This document shows, piece after piece, positions 16,284-24,883 of a DNA stretch of 38,508 nt (its first letter is position 1; each line of letters opens with the position of its first letter). The stretch comes from Christensenella sp. UBA1385 (GTDB lineage: Bacteria > Bacillota > Clostridia > Christensenellales > Aristaeellaceae), in assembly GCA_002305755.1 (NCBI GenBank), contig DBQV01000009.1:1-38508 (forward strand), in the 5' to 3' direction. A program made the translations under genes and the position numbers. Under the pieces are notes generated by a model that saw only the letters and a list, made by a program, of their open reading frames with translations, had not been told where the DNA came from and ran no database searches.

Positions 16284-17126
16284 CTAAATCGGCTCGGATA
16301 CCTCTTCCGACAGGTGGTCGATGATGCTGCTGAGCAGCACGTGAAAATCATCCCGCACCTTTGCCCCCATGGCCAGCACTTCCTCATGGTTGACGGGCGT
16401 ATCCAGCACGCCCGCGGCCATGTTGGTGATGGTGCTGATACCCAGTACCCGCATGCCGCAGTGGCGGGCCACGATGGTCTCCGGCACGGTGGACATACCC
16501 ACGGCATCGCCGCCCAGCGTGCGCACCATGCGGATCTCCGCCGGGGTCTCGTAGCTGGGGCCGTTCCACCAGGCGTAGACGCCCTGGCGCAGCGTGATGC
16601 CGTGGCGCTGTGCCCGCTCCAGCGCCACCTCGCGCAGCTGCGGATCGTAGGCCCTGGTCATATCGGGAAAACGAGGGCCGAAGACGTCGAGGTTCGGCCC
16701 GCGCAGCGGGTTTCTGCCCGTCAGGTTGATGTAGTCGGTGATGAGCATCAGCTCGCCCGGATGAAAATCGGTGTTCACGCCGCCCGCCGCGTTGGTGAGG
16801 ATCAGCGTGCGCACGCCCAGCAGCGCCATCACCCGGATGGGCATGGTCACCTTGTCCAGCGAATGTCCCTCATAATGGTGAAAGCGGCCGGACATGATCA
16901 GCACCCGCTTGTCGCGGATAGTGCCGACGATCATCTTGCCCGCGTGGCCCGCCACCGTGCTTTTAGGAAAGCCGGGGATCTCGTCAAAGCCTATCTCCCG
17001 CGGGCCGATGAGGGCCTCTTCGTATCCCCCAAGCCCGCTCCCCAGCACCACCGCCACATCCGCCGGCCCACAAACGCGGCGCACAGCCTCCGCCGCCGCG
17101 TGCAGCTTTTTCATGGAAACAGCCAT
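16284..17126 (-). CDS. punA: Purine nucleoside phosphorylase, trimeric type
   Basis: The 280-residue enzyme converts (deoxy)guanosine and (deoxy)inosine plus phosphate to base and (deoxy)ribose-1-phosphate. Motifs of the trimeric class are visible: VLGSGLGGYE (phosphate loop), SGRFHHYEGHS, TNAAGGVN, GPSYETPAEIRM (base site), VGMSTVPE and STITNMAAG. Start: the ATG at 17126 overlaps the deoB stop as TGATG and has GGAGGAGAAG just before it; a GTG one codon upstream is possible. It is translationally coupled to deoB, so the ribose-1-phosphate it makes is isomerised by the partner enzyme. Confidence 0.92.
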   Translation of the reverse strand: MAVSMKKLHAAAEAVRRVCGPADVAVVLGSGLGGYEEALIGPREIGFDEIPGFPKSTVAGHAGKMIVGTIRDKRVLIMSGRFHHYEGHSLDKVTMPIRVMALLGVRTLILTNAAGGVNTDFHPGELMLITDYINLTGRNPLRGPNLDVFGPRFPDMTRAYDPQLREVALERAQRHGITLRQGVYAWWNGPSYETPAEIRMVRTLGGDAVGMSTVPETIVARHCGMRVLGISTITNMAAGVLDTPVNHEEVLAMGAKVRDDFHVLLSSIIDHLSEEVSEPI

Positions 17127-18295
17127 CACTTCTCCTCCATCTCGCCAAGGAAAGATACAGCTCCAAAGCGTTCCTCGTGGCCGAAGTATTCGCTCAGCGT
17201 GGCCGCCACATCGCTGAAGCTCCGGCGCGTGCCCAGGTTATACAGCCCCTGCATCCCCTTTTGCCAGGCCAGCAGCGGCACGTATTCCCTCGTGTGGTCG
17301 GTGCCGCGGAAGGTGGGATCGCAGCCGTGGTCGGCCGTGACGATCAGCAGGTCGCCCTCCCCCATCAGCGCCGTCAGCTCCGGCAGGCGGCTGTCGGTAT
17401 ACTCCAGCGAGTCTCGGTAGCCCTTTACATCACGCCTGTGGCCGTAGATCATGTCCGTATCCACCAGATTGACAAAGCACAGGCCGTCAAAATCCTGCCT
17501 CATATAATCGATGGCGGCGTCGATGCAGGCCGGGTTGCCCGCGGCATGGTTTGAGCCGGTCAGCCCCCGGTGGTTGAAGATATCCTCGATCTTTCCCACG
17601 CCGAACACCTGATGGCCCTTGCGCTTGAGCAGGTCGAGGATGGTTTCCCCGGTCGGGTCCAGTGAGAAATCGCGCCTGCCCTTGGTGCGGCTAAAGGCCC
17701 CGGCCTTTTCGCCGATGAAGGGGCGCGCGATCACGCGGCCCACGGCATAGGGGCCGGTGAGCAGCCCGCGCGCGATCTCGCACATCTCATACAGACGCTC
17801 AAGGGGGATCACCTCCTCATGCGCCGCGATCTGAAACACACTGTCTGCCGAGGTATAGACGATTGGGTAGCCGGTGCGGATATGCTCCTCTCCCAGCTCG
17901 TCCAGTATGGCTGTGCCGCTGGCGGGGTAGTTGCCGAGCGTCCTGGTGCCGATGGCCGCCTCAAAAGCCTCCATCAGCTCTCCGGGGAAGCCGTCCGGAA
18001 AGGTGGGGAAGGGCCGCTCAAGCCGCAGCCCCGCGATCTCCCAGTGCCCGGTGGTGGTATCCTTGCCGGGGCTCACTTCGGCCATCCTGCCGAAAGCGCC
18101 CGCGGCCCGCTCGTCCATCTCAAGGCCGATGCCGGGGATATGGGAAAAGCCCATCCGGTTCATATTGGGCAGCCGCAGCGGCAAAGCCTCCGCGATATGC
18201 CCCAGCGTGTTGGCCCCCTCGTCGCCGTATAAATGCGCGTCCGGCAGAGCCCCCGCCCCCACGCTGTCCAGTACGATCAACAGTGCTTTCTTCAT
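17126..18295 (-). CDS. deoB: Phosphopentomutase
   Basis: The 389-residue metalloenzyme of the alkaline-phosphatase superfamily interconverts (deoxy)ribose-1-phosphate and -5-phosphate. Metal ligands are visible in LIVLDSVGAGALPDA (Asp near residue 9), the central NLVDTDMIYGHRRD, and TADHGCDPTFRGTDHTRE near the C-terminus; the phosphoacceptor Thr lies in EGANTLGHI. Length is normal. AGGAGG precedes the ATG by 7 nt. It is the first gene of the deoB-punA operon, feeding nucleoside-derived pentose into the pentose phosphate pathway. Confidence 0.93.
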   Translation of the reverse strand: MKKALLIVLDSVGAGALPDAHLYGDEGANTLGHIAEALPLRLPNMNRMGFSHIPGIGLEMDERAAGAFGRMAEVSPGKDTTTGHWEIAGLRLERPFPTFPDGFPGELMEAFEAAIGTRTLGNYPASGTAILDELGEEHIRTGYPIVYTSADSVFQIAAHEEVIPLERLYEMCEIARGLLTGPYAVGRVIARPFIGEKAGAFSRTKGRRDFSLDPTGETILDLLKRKGHQVFGVGKIEDIFNHRGLTGSNHAAGNPACIDAAIDYMRQDFDGLCFVNLVDTDMIYGHRRDVKGYRDSLEYTDSRLPELTALMGEGDLLIVTADHGCDPTFRGTDHTREYVPLLAWQKGMQGLYNLGTRRSFSDVAATLSEYFGHEERFGAVSFLGEMEEK

Positions 18296-18317
18296 TCGTG
18301 CATCCTCCTGATAAAAA

Positions 18318-18345
18318 AGTATACCCGCAAATCATGGTCGGGCAA
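18318..18345 (-). promoter_or_regulatory. Promoter of deoB-punA
   Basis: TTGCCC (18340-18345) and TATACT (18318-18323) on the minus strand are 16 bp apart, 23 nt upstream of the deoB ATG, giving a very short leader. Confidence 0.5.
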
Positions 18346-18385
18346 CACGGTGCGCCCCATCATAAGTTCAGCATTTCCTTCTTTA

Positions 18386-18415
18386 TTGTACGATTCAGCC
18401 GCAAGACGGTATAAT
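18386..18415 (+). promoter_or_regulatory. Promoter of the THUMP methyltransferase
   Basis: A perfect TATAAT (18410-18415) lies 22 nt before the ATG; TTGTAC (18386-18391) 18 bp upstream is a weak -35. Confidence 0.45.
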
Positions 18416-18437
18416 CAATGAGATAAAGGAGGATGGG

Positions 18438-19541
18438 ATGATGGAATGGATCGCTTCGGCGGCCTTCGGGCTGGAAGGGCTGGTAAAGAGGGAGCTGCAG
18501 GCGCTGGGCCTTGAGACGGCAATGGATCAGGGCGGGGTGCGCTTTATGGGGGAGCCCGAGGATGCCTTCCGCGCCAACCTGTGGCTGCGCACGGCCGACC
18601 GCGTGCAGCTGATCGCCGGCGAGGGTGAGGCCCGCAGCTTTGAGGAGCTGTTCCAGCTGATCGGCGCCATCCGCTGGGAGGACTATGTGCCCGGTGGCTG
18701 CGCCTTCCCCGTCACCGCCCAGTGCGCGCGCAGCCGGCTGATGAGCGTGCGCGACGTGCAGGCCATCAGCAAGAAGGCCGTGGCCGAGCGGCTCAAAAAG
18801 CGCTACAAGACCGAGTGGCTGGATGAAAGCGGGCCGGGCTATGCTATCCATGTGGCCATTCATCAGGACAGGGTGCGCGTCACGCTGGACGCCAGCGGCG
18901 AGGCGCTGAACCGCCGCGGCTACCGCACCTGGAACGGCGAGGCCCCGCTGCGGGAAACGCTGGCCGCCGCGCTGGTCGACCTTTCCCCCTGGCGGCCGGG
19001 CAGGCCCCTGCACGACCCCTGCTGCGGCACGGGCACCATCCTGATCGAGGCGGCCTTCAAAATGGCGGACCGTGCGCCGGGTCTGACGCGCGGCTTTGCC
19101 ATGGAGGGCTGGCACTTTGCGGACAAGGCGCGCTGCGATGCGATACGCAGAGAAGCCCGGCTGCGCTTTCAGCCGGACCGGATCGAGGGGATCTCAGGCA
19201 GCGACCTCGACCCAGCCGCGCTGGCACTGTGCGAAAAGCATCTGGCCCAGGCGGGGCTGAAGGGCCGCATCCCCGTGTATCAGAAAGACCTGCGCGATCT
19301 TGACAGACTGCCGGAGGGCGCCTGCGTCATCACCAACCCGCCCTACGGCGAACGGCTGGGCAGCAAAAAAGAAGCGGAGGCGCTGTACCGCGGCATGCGC
19401 AGGCTGGAAACCCAGGCGGGCGCCGCCGCGGTGTGCGTGCTGACCGCCAGCCCTTCCTTTGAGCGGCTCTTTGGCAGGCGGGCGCAAAGAAAACGCCGGC
19501 TTTATAACGGCCGGCTGGAATGCGAGTATCTGATTTTCTGA
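18438..19541 (+). CDS. THUMP-domain class I SAM-dependent RNA methyltransferase (RlmL/YpsC-like)
   Basis: The 367-residue protein has an N-terminal ferredoxin-like plus THUMP RNA-binding half (about 1-155) and a Rossmann methyltransferase half (about 160-367). The latter carries HDPCCGTGTILIEAA (SAM-binding motif I) and TNPPYGERLG (motif IV NPPY, the N2-guanine/N6-adenine type active site). Homologues methylate 23S rRNA guanines; the exact target cannot be told from the sequence. AAAGGAGG lies 5 nt upstream. It ends 9 nt from the convergent rimI stop, with no terminator between. Confidence 0.88.
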   Translation: MMEWIASAAFGLEGLVKRELQALGLETAMDQGGVRFMGEPEDAFRANLWLRTADRVQLIAGEGEARSFEELFQLIGAIRWEDYVPGGCAFPVTAQCARSRLMSVRDVQAISKKAVAERLKKRYKTEWLDESGPGYAIHVAIHQDRVRVTLDASGEALNRRGYRTWNGEAPLRETLAAALVDLSPWRPGRPLHDPCCGTGTILIEAAFKMADRAPGLTRGFAMEGWHFADKARCDAIRREARLRFQPDRIEGISGSDLDPAALALCEKHLAQAGLKGRIPVYQKDLRDLDRLPEGACVITNPPYGERLGSKKEAEALYRGMRRLETQAGAAAVCVLTASPSFERLFGRRAQRKRRLYNGRLECEYLIF

Positions 19542-19550
19542 CGTGTCCGC

Positions 19551-20045
19551 TCAGCCCTTGACGCTTTCCGCTTCCTCAAAATCCGGATCTGCGGCGGGCA
19601 GCCGGTCGCATACCATCAAGAAGGCGTCCTCGCCCGTATCCTCGTAGTAGCGCTTGCGCACGCTGACCTTGAGAAAGCCCAGCGAGCTATATAGCGCCTT
19701 AGCCGGTTCGTTGCTCTGGCGTACCTCCAGCGTCAGGTACTCGGCCCCAAGATTGGCGGCGTACTGCATCAGGGCACGCGTGATCAGGCGGCCATAGCCC
19801 CTCCCCCTGCGGTCCTCACGCACGGCAATGTTGGTGATATGCCCCTGATCCAGTATGATATGCGCACCGGCAAAGGCCACCACTTCGCCCGCTTCCTCGA
19901 TCACGAGGTAGCGGGCGACCTTGTTTTCGGTCATTTCATAAACAAAGTCCTGCTCCGACCAGGGGGTGGAGAAGCAGGCGGCCTCCAGCGCGTGCACGGC
20001 GGGCACGTCTGAAAGCCCCATGCGGCGGATCAGCGGCTCAGCCAT
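19551..20045 (-). CDS. rimI: Ribosomal-protein-alanine N-acetyltransferase RimI-like
   Basis: The 164-residue GNAT acetyltransferase begins MAEPLIRRMG (ATG at 20045, overlapping the tsaB end by 8 nt; the frame extends further upstream but without support). The acetyl-CoA loop VREDRRGRGYGRLI and the C-terminal LEVRQSNEPAKALYSSLGF are the standard RimI signatures. RimI acetylates the N-terminal alanine of ribosomal protein S18 in E. coli; in Firmicutes it is commonly encoded with tsaB, as here. Short acidic C-terminal tail. Confidence 0.9.
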   Translation of the reverse strand: MAEPLIRRMGLSDVPAVHALEAACFSTPWSEQDFVYEMTENKVARYLVIEEAGEVVAFAGAHIILDQGHITNIAVREDRRGRGYGRLITRALMQYAANLGAEYLTLEVRQSNEPAKALYSSLGFLKVSVRKRYYEDTGEDAFLMVCDRLPAADPDFEEAESVKG

Positions 20046-20721
20046 GCCTTGACTCCCTTTCCCGCTCTGCCTGCGGGCGGCGCAGATAGAGGGGCAGCAG
20101 CTCCTGCGGTGGCACCGCGCTGTCCCGCCTCTCAAAGGCGATCATGGCGGCCGCCCCGGCCTTCAGCAGGTTCAGGTGCGGCGGGGCAAAGCGGGCAGCC
20201 CCGCCAAGAGCGGCCGAGATCGCTCCCCGGTACACAGGAACGCCGTCTCCCACAAAAAGGAAGCGGTCGCCAAGCGATCGGACGACGTCCAGATACTCGG
20301 GCAGTTTCAGCGCCGCGTCCTCCGTCAGGCGTTTGCCATCCCGAAAGGCGGCGCCGTATACCTGGCCCACCCGCGCGTCGCGGATGGGGCAGACCACACC
20401 TTCACCGCCCGCAAGGCCAGCGGCCAGGGCTTCCAGCGCGTCCACGCCAAGACAAAGTCTGCCAAGCCCCTGCGCCATGGCCTGCGCCGCGGCCACACCG
20501 ATGCGCACGCCCGTGAAGCTGCCGGGCCCTACCACGGCAGCAAACAGATCGATGTTTTTCATCTCCAGAGCGCTTGCACGCAGGGCCTCCTCCGCCATGG
20601 GCATCAGGTTGACCGAGTGGGTCAGCTTGTTGACCAGCGTGGCCTCGTAGATCAGCTCCCCATCCCTCACCAGCGCCAGCCCCGCGGAGGGGCCGGAGGT
20701 GTCCAGGCACATCAGTATCAC
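20038..20721 (-). CDS. tsaB: tRNA threonylcarbamoyladenosine biosynthesis protein TsaB
   Basis: The 227-residue ASKHA-fold protein is the non-catalytic partner of TsaD in forming t6A37 on ANN-decoding tRNAs. LCLDTSGPSAGLAL at the start and GPGSFTGVRIGVAAAQ in the middle are the family signatures. It uses GTG, overlapping the tsaE stop as GTGA, with GGAAGGA upstream, which indicates coupled translation. The catalytic partner gene tsaD is not in the window. Confidence 0.93.
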   Translation of the reverse strand: MILMCLDTSGPSAGLALVRDGELIYEATLVNKLTHSVNLMPMAEEALRASALEMKNIDLFAAVVGPGSFTGVRIGVAAAQAMAQGLGRLCLGVDALEALAAGLAGGEGVVCPIRDARVGQVYGAAFRDGKRLTEDAALKLPEYLDVVRSLGDRFLFVGDGVPVYRGAISAALGGAARFAPPHLNLLKAGAAAMIAFERRDSAVPPQELLPLYLRRPQAERERESRHG

Positions 20722-21191
20722 AGCGATCCTTCCTTTATCAGCCTGTCGAGGCCGGGCAGCTCAAAGCCGCCCCGGGGCAGAAAGCGCAGCTCTCGCCCCT
20801 CCCCGCCGGGCAGCCTGTCGATGATGATTTCAAGGCAGCGCTCGGGCAGCAGCTCGCGGGCGCGCTCATGCCACTCGATGGCGCAGATCCAGGGTCCCTC
20901 GATCTGCTCGTCCAGGCCGGACTCCAGCAGCTCTTCGGGACCCGAAATACGGTACCAGTCAAAGTGATGGAAGGACAGCCTGCCCTCCTGATACACATTG
21001 AGAATGGTAAAGGTGGGGCTGGGTATGGGGCCCTCTACGCCCAGCCCGCGGGCGATGCCGCGGCACAGCTCGCTCTTGCCCGCGCCCATCTCGCCCGTGA
21101 GCAGCAGCACATCCCCCCCGCGCAGCAGCCCGGACAGCGCCGCGCCCAGCGCGCGCATGGCCTGCGCGCTCTCCACCGCCGTTTTCAGCAC
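20718..21191 (-). CDS. tsaE: tRNA threonylcarbamoyladenosine biosynthesis ATPase TsaE
   Basis: The 157-residue P-loop ATPase drives the TsaBD cycle in t6A synthesis. Walker A is GEMGAGKSEL, followed by SPTFTILNVY (switch I-like) and HHFDWYRI, the usual TsaE block; IEWHER is the Walker B-like strand. It starts with GTG one nucleotide after the ribU stop codon, so it must be expressed from the riboswitch-controlled ribU transcript unless an internal promoter exists. Confidence 0.93.
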   Translation of the reverse strand: MLKTAVESAQAMRALGAALSGLLRGGDVLLLTGEMGAGKSELCRGIARGLGVEGPIPSPTFTILNVYQEGRLSFHHFDWYRISGPEELLESGLDEQIEGPWICAIEWHERARELLPERCLEIIIDRLPGGEGRELRFLPRGGFELPGLDRLIKEGSL

Positions 21192-21192
21192 C

Positions 21193-21792
21193 TTACACCC
21201 TTCCCTTTTTCAGCAGCGGAGAGACGTAGGGATAGATCAGATAGGTCACCGCGCTGATAGCCAGGCCCTTGATCAGGTTAAAGGGCCCCGTCACATAGAA
21301 TATCAGCTTGGGCAGCGAGTCAATAGTCAAAAAGGGCACCGCCTGGTCCATCATGCTCACGATTCCCTCCACCGACATGAAGCTGGTGTACAGCGGGATC
21401 AGCACAAAGTAGTTCAAGGCCATGCCGGCGGGGATCATCAGCAGCGTGCCGGCCAGCATGCCCCAGAGCACGGTCCTGCGGTCGCGGCGGCGGGCATAGG
21501 CCAGCGTGGGCGGCAGCGTAAGGCAGGCCAGCATCACGAAGTCGGCGATCTCGCCGATGCCGCCGCTGGAGGAACCGATGAGCCCCAGCAGATCCTTCAC
21601 CAGCAGGGTGAGAAGACCTGCCTGCGGCCCCATGGAGAAGCCCGCCAGCAGCACGGGAATGCCGCTCAGATCCAGCTTGTAAAAGCCGACCAGCGGAATC
21701 TCAAAGAAGCGGAACAGCACAAAGGACACGGCCGAGAGCAGCGCCACGCGCACCATCATCTGAGTGGAAAACAGTTTCTTTCGGGCAGACAT
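21193..21792 (-). CDS. ribU: ECF transporter S component, riboflavin-specific (RibU-like)
   Basis: The 199-residue protein has about six transmembrane helices and the ECF S-component pattern (RVALLSAVSFVLFRFFEIPL; LDLSGIPVLLAGFSMGPQAGLL; LLVKDLLGL). It captures vitamin and delivers it to the shared EcfAA'T module, which is not encoded here. The ATG at 21792 has AGGAGG 8 nt upstream; the frame upstream belongs to the leader. The FMN riboswitch in the leader is the main evidence for riboflavin as substrate. It is the first gene of a packed operon with tsaE, tsaB and rimI. Confidence 0.88.
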   Translation of the reverse strand: MSARKKLFSTQMMVRVALLSAVSFVLFRFFEIPLVGFYKLDLSGIPVLLAGFSMGPQAGLLTLLVKDLLGLIGSSSGGIGEIADFVMLACLTLPPTLAYARRRDRRTVLWGMLAGTLLMIPAGMALNYFVLIPLYTSFMSVEGIVSMMDQAVPFLTIDSLPKLIFYVTGPFNLIKGLAISAVTYLIYPYVSPLLKKGRV

Positions 21793-21861
21793 CGTAAAAC
21801 CTCCTGTTTGGTCATGCCAATGTGATTGGCAGCGCTCCAAGCAGCTTCTCCCCGGATATCA

Positions 21862-21888
21862 AAGGCCCCCTGACGCTTCAGGGGGCCG
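21862..21888 (-). terminator. Riboswitch expression-platform terminator
   Basis: Perfect 10-bp arms GGCCCCCTGA / TCAGGGGGCC with a 4-nt loop lie between the FMN aptamer and the ribU ATG, followed by TTTGAT on the minus strand. The position fits transcriptional attenuation; the U-tract is short. Confidence 0.75.
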
Positions 21889-21906
21889 CACATGGATTCA
21901 GCAAAC

Positions 21907-22013
21907 GCCTCTTCTTTCATCCAGACTGTCACTGTCGGCCATGGAATCTCGCCATGTCAGCCTTTCGGCTCGCGGGCTTTACCGCCGGTGGGGACTTGCA
22001 CCCCGCCCTGAAG
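21907..22013 (-). promoter_or_regulatory. FMN riboswitch (RFN element)
   Basis: Read on the minus strand, the leader opens with TTCAGGGCGGGGTGCAAG, has CACCGGCGGTAAAGCCCGCGA and closes with GACAGTCTGGATGAAAGAAG: the conserved blocks of the RFN aptamer in the right order and spacing. FMN binding normally favours the downstream terminator and shuts off flavin synthesis or uptake genes. Confidence 0.95.
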
Positions 22014-22037
22014 TTGCTTGGTATTCAATTCACGCGG

Positions 22038-22066
22038 AGTATAGCACCCGCCTCCCCGCCTGTCAA
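22038..22066 (-). promoter_or_regulatory. Near-consensus promoter of the ribU operon
   Basis: TTGACA (22061-22066, perfect) and TATACT (22038-22043) are separated by 17 bp on the minus strand. The transcript would begin about 20 nt before the aptamer. The promoter lies just past the galK stop codon. Confidence 0.85.
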
Positions 22067-22076
22067 CGCATGGCGC

Positions 22077-23351
22077 TCAGAAAACGCGCGCCGCGCCCTC
22101 CGCCCGCACGTCCAGCACGTGGCAGCTGCCCTCACCGAAGACGGCCTCCTGCTTTTTGACGAAGTGATCCAGCAGATCCAGCGGCACGAAATTCAGCGTA
22201 GTGCCGGCAAAGCCGCCGCCGTGCACGCGGCAGGCGCCGCGGCCGCAAAGCAGCTCCTCCGCCAGCGCCAGCGCCACAGCCAGGGGCTGCTCGCCCCCCT
22301 CGGGCGAGATGTTCTGCAGCAGCTGCCAGCTGGAGCGGCCGGAAGCGTTGATCTGGGCAAAGAAGCTGTCAAGGTCGCCTTCCTTCAGGGCCTCCACGGC
22401 CAGCGTGACGCGCTCATTCTCCTGATAGTAGTGCATGGCGCGCAACACGGCCCTGTCGCCGCAGGCCTCCCTCACGCGGGCCAGATCCCTGTGGAAGGCC
22501 TCGCGGCGCACGGCGCGCAGCGTTCCCTCTCCAAAGCAGGCCGCTACGGCGTTCATCTCCTGCCTGATGGCGGCGTACTGGGGGGTGAGGTCGTCATGGC
22601 TGCCGCCTGTGCCGATCACCACCAGTGCGTATCCCGCTTCCTCAAAGCTGAAGGCAAGAGGGGTGATCACGGGCTCGTCCGTCTTGAAATCGATGGCGGT
22701 CATGCCGCCTACGCTGCTGGCCATCTGATCCATCAGCCCGGAGGGCTTGCCGAAGTAGACGTTTTCGGCATGCTGGGCGATCTTGGCGCGCCGCACGCTG
22801 TCCAGCGTCTCGCCGTTATACAGGCAATCCAGCACCGCGCCCACCATCACCTCAAAGGCGGCGGAGCTGGAAAGCCCGCTGCCGCCGAGCACATCCGAGG
22901 TGACCACGGCATCAAAGCCGCCCACCTTGAAGCCCTCCCTGGCCATACCGCCCGCCACGCCGCGGATAAGGGCCGCCGTGCTGCCTTCCTCCGCCTTGAC
23001 GGGCGAAAGATCGCCGAGGTCCAGCTCAATGGGCTCGTAGCCCTCGCTGTGCAGGCGCACGCGCAGGTCATCCCGCGGGCTCACCACCGTCAGTGTGTCC
23101 AGGTTCACCGCCGCCGCCAGCACCTTGCCGCGGTTATGGTCGGTGTGGTTGCCGATGATCTCGGTGCGGCCGGGCGAGCTGACCACAAACAGCGGCTGAT
23201 CTGTCTGGAAGATCTCCTTGTGCAGCTTGATAAGGGCATTGTAGCGCCTGATCTGATTGACCAGCGTTCCCTCGCGGTGGCCGTACAGCCGGGTCAGGCG
23301 GTTCATGCTATCAGGGGATTGCAGATCGCGCAGCAGTTTGGTGTAATTCAT
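22077..23351 (-). CDS. galK: Galactokinase
   Basis: The 424-residue GHMP kinase phosphorylates galactose at C1. The galactokinase signature GRTEIIGNHTDHNRG is near residue 61, the ATP-binding GGSGLSSSAAFEV in the centre, and the C-terminal GACRVHGGGFAGTTLNF closes the fold. The N-terminus has an extra ~50 residues before the signature, common in Clostridia. The ATG overlaps the stop of the preceding solute-binding protein gene (ATGA). No galT, galE or permease genes are near, so the pathway must be completed elsewhere. The related GHMP kinase for N-acetylgalactosamine cannot be excluded from sequence alone. Confidence 0.88.
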   Translation of the reverse strand: MNYTKLLRDLQSPDSMNRLTRLYGHREGTLVNQIRRYNALIKLHKEIFQTDQPLFVVSSPGRTEIIGNHTDHNRGKVLAAAVNLDTLTVVSPRDDLRVRLHSEGYEPIELDLGDLSPVKAEEGSTAALIRGVAGGMAREGFKVGGFDAVVTSDVLGGSGLSSSAAFEVMVGAVLDCLYNGETLDSVRRAKIAQHAENVYFGKPSGLMDQMASSVGGMTAIDFKTDEPVITPLAFSFEEAGYALVVIGTGGSHDDLTPQYAAIRQEMNAVAACFGEGTLRAVRREAFHRDLARVREACGDRAVLRAMHYYQENERVTLAVEALKEGDLDSFFAQINASGRSSWQLLQNISPEGGEQPLAVALALAEELLCGRGACRVHGGGFAGTTLNFVPLDLLDHFVKKQEAVFGEGSCHVLDVRAEGAARVF

Positions 23352-24853
23352 TTCTTCTCCTCCGCCGTATGGCTCAGTATATCCTGCCAGAAGGCCATGA
23401 ACCGCTCGAGCCCAAGCTCCTTCAGCGTGCTTTCAAATGCCTCAAAGCGCTCATCGCTCAGCTCCCACTCGCCCAGCACGAAGCGGGCGATGCTCTCATC
23501 CACATAACGGCCGATCGCGCTTTGCAGCGGGGCGATCTCGCTCTCCTGCTCCGCCGTGAGCGAGAAGGGAGGGAAGGGGTCCTTTGCCACAGCGGCGACG
23601 ATGTCGATCTGCTCGGACACCTTGCGCACCATGGGATCGGTATAGCGGCGCTGGAACCCGTCGCTGCTCACGCCCGGCGGCGTGGTGCCCGTCATGATGG
23701 ACACCGTGGCCAGGAAGCTCTGCTGCGAGCCGGCCTCGGTCTTGCGCCAGGTGCCGTCTCCGTCCACCAGATAGTCGATCCCCTCCAGCCCGGAGGAGGC
23801 CATCACGGCCCCTTCATCTGAATACAGATAATCCGCCCAGGCCAGCATCTCTTCAGGATTTTCGCAGTCGCGCGTCAGCGCGAAGGTGCCGGGCGTGGCC
23901 CTGGGCGCGATGCTGCGATAGACCTGCGCGCCCTCATACACAAGCGGTGGCACCGCGGCGTATTTCTCGGCCCAGGCGGCTGGCAGCACATAGCTGGTCA
24001 GCGGGGCCAGCAGCGCGCCATAGCGCACGGCGGATTTTTCATCCGTCACGCGGCGCAGCGAATCCGCCGTCTGAAAGCCGTCCTGATCCAGCAGTCCCTG
24101 CGCGTACAGGCCGCGCAGCCAGGCGATAAACTCCCGGAAGGCTGGCTCAAGCGGCATGAAACGAGCCTCTCCATCCTTGGCAAATACATTGAAATCATTG
24201 GCGGCAAGGCCGAAAGCGTGGGCCAGGTACTTCAGGTCGTAGGCCCCGATGAAGGTGAGCGGCACCTCGTCGCGGCGGCCGTTGCGGTTGGGGTCGCCCG
24301 TTTGGAAGGCTGCCAGCACGCTTTCCAGCTCCTGCGCGGTCGTTGGCATATCCAGCTTCAGCTCGTTCAGCCACTCGACGTTGATCCACAGACAGTTTTC
24401 GGAAGGTGCGAGATTGATATAGGGCAGCGCGCCGATGCGCCCGTCCGGCAGCGTGATGGCCTGCCTCACGTCCGGGTTCTCCCGGAGCAGCCGGGAGAGG
24501 TTTGGCATACTGCCTTCGATCAGCGGGGCCAGATCGATCAGGATGCCCTCGTCCAGCATGGCAATGGTCTGCGCCGGGCTGAGTTCGGCCTTGAACAGCA
24601 CCTCGGGCAGATCGGCCCCGGGGGCAAAAAAGCCCTGCTTGGTCTCCTCCCAGGCCTGCGCCCCGTTGACCTGCATGTATTCGAAAGCAAGGCCCGTTTT
24701 TTCCTCCATGCGCTTGAAAAACAGGTTCTCGGACCACTGCCGGTAGCTCTCCGGGTCCTCGCTGCCGGCCATAACAGGCAGGTCCCCCGCCAGAGACTGT
24801 GCGGGAAACAGCAGCAGCGCGCACAGCAGCAGGCTGATGATGGTTTTCAGCAA
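23348..24853 (-). CDS. Extracellular solute-binding protein (LipO-type, ABC sugar transport)
   Basis: The 501-residue secreted binding protein starts at TTG (24853) with GGAGG 7 nt upstream. A signal peptide ends near SLAGD; there is no lipobox Cys. The mature part has FFKRMEEKTG near the N-terminus, DLPEVLFKAELSP, and a calcium-loop-like GDPNRNGRRDEVP (about residue 186-199), all usual in this sugar-binding family. It is co-translated with galK, which suggests that the ligand is galactose or a galactoside. Unusually, no permease or ATPase gene is adjacent, so it must share a transporter encoded elsewhere or act as a sensor. Confidence 0.85.
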   Translation of the reverse strand: MLKTIISLLLCALLLFPAQSLAGDLPVMAGSEDPESYRQWSENLFFKRMEEKTGLAFEYMQVNGAQAWEETKQGFFAPGADLPEVLFKAELSPAQTIAMLDEGILIDLAPLIEGSMPNLSRLLRENPDVRQAITLPDGRIGALPYINLAPSENCLWINVEWLNELKLDMPTTAQELESVLAAFQTGDPNRNGRRDEVPLTFIGAYDLKYLAHAFGLAANDFNVFAKDGEARFMPLEPAFREFIAWLRGLYAQGLLDQDGFQTADSLRRVTDEKSAVRYGALLAPLTSYVLPAAWAEKYAAVPPLVYEGAQVYRSIAPRATPGTFALTRDCENPEEMLAWADYLYSDEGAVMASSGLEGIDYLVDGDGTWRKTEAGSQQSFLATVSIMTGTTPPGVSSDGFQRRYTDPMVRKVSEQIDIVAAVAKDPFPPFSLTAEQESEIAPLQSAIGRYVDESIARFVLGEWELSDERFEAFESTLKELGLERFMAFWQDILSHTAEEKK

Positions 24854-24883
24854 AACTCTACCTCCATCAAGTTAGTCAAAGAA

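Noticed and set aside
21822..23507. Plus-strand ORF of 561 codons
   Set aside because: It runs antisense through the FMN riboswitch and galK; no ribosome site or family motif.
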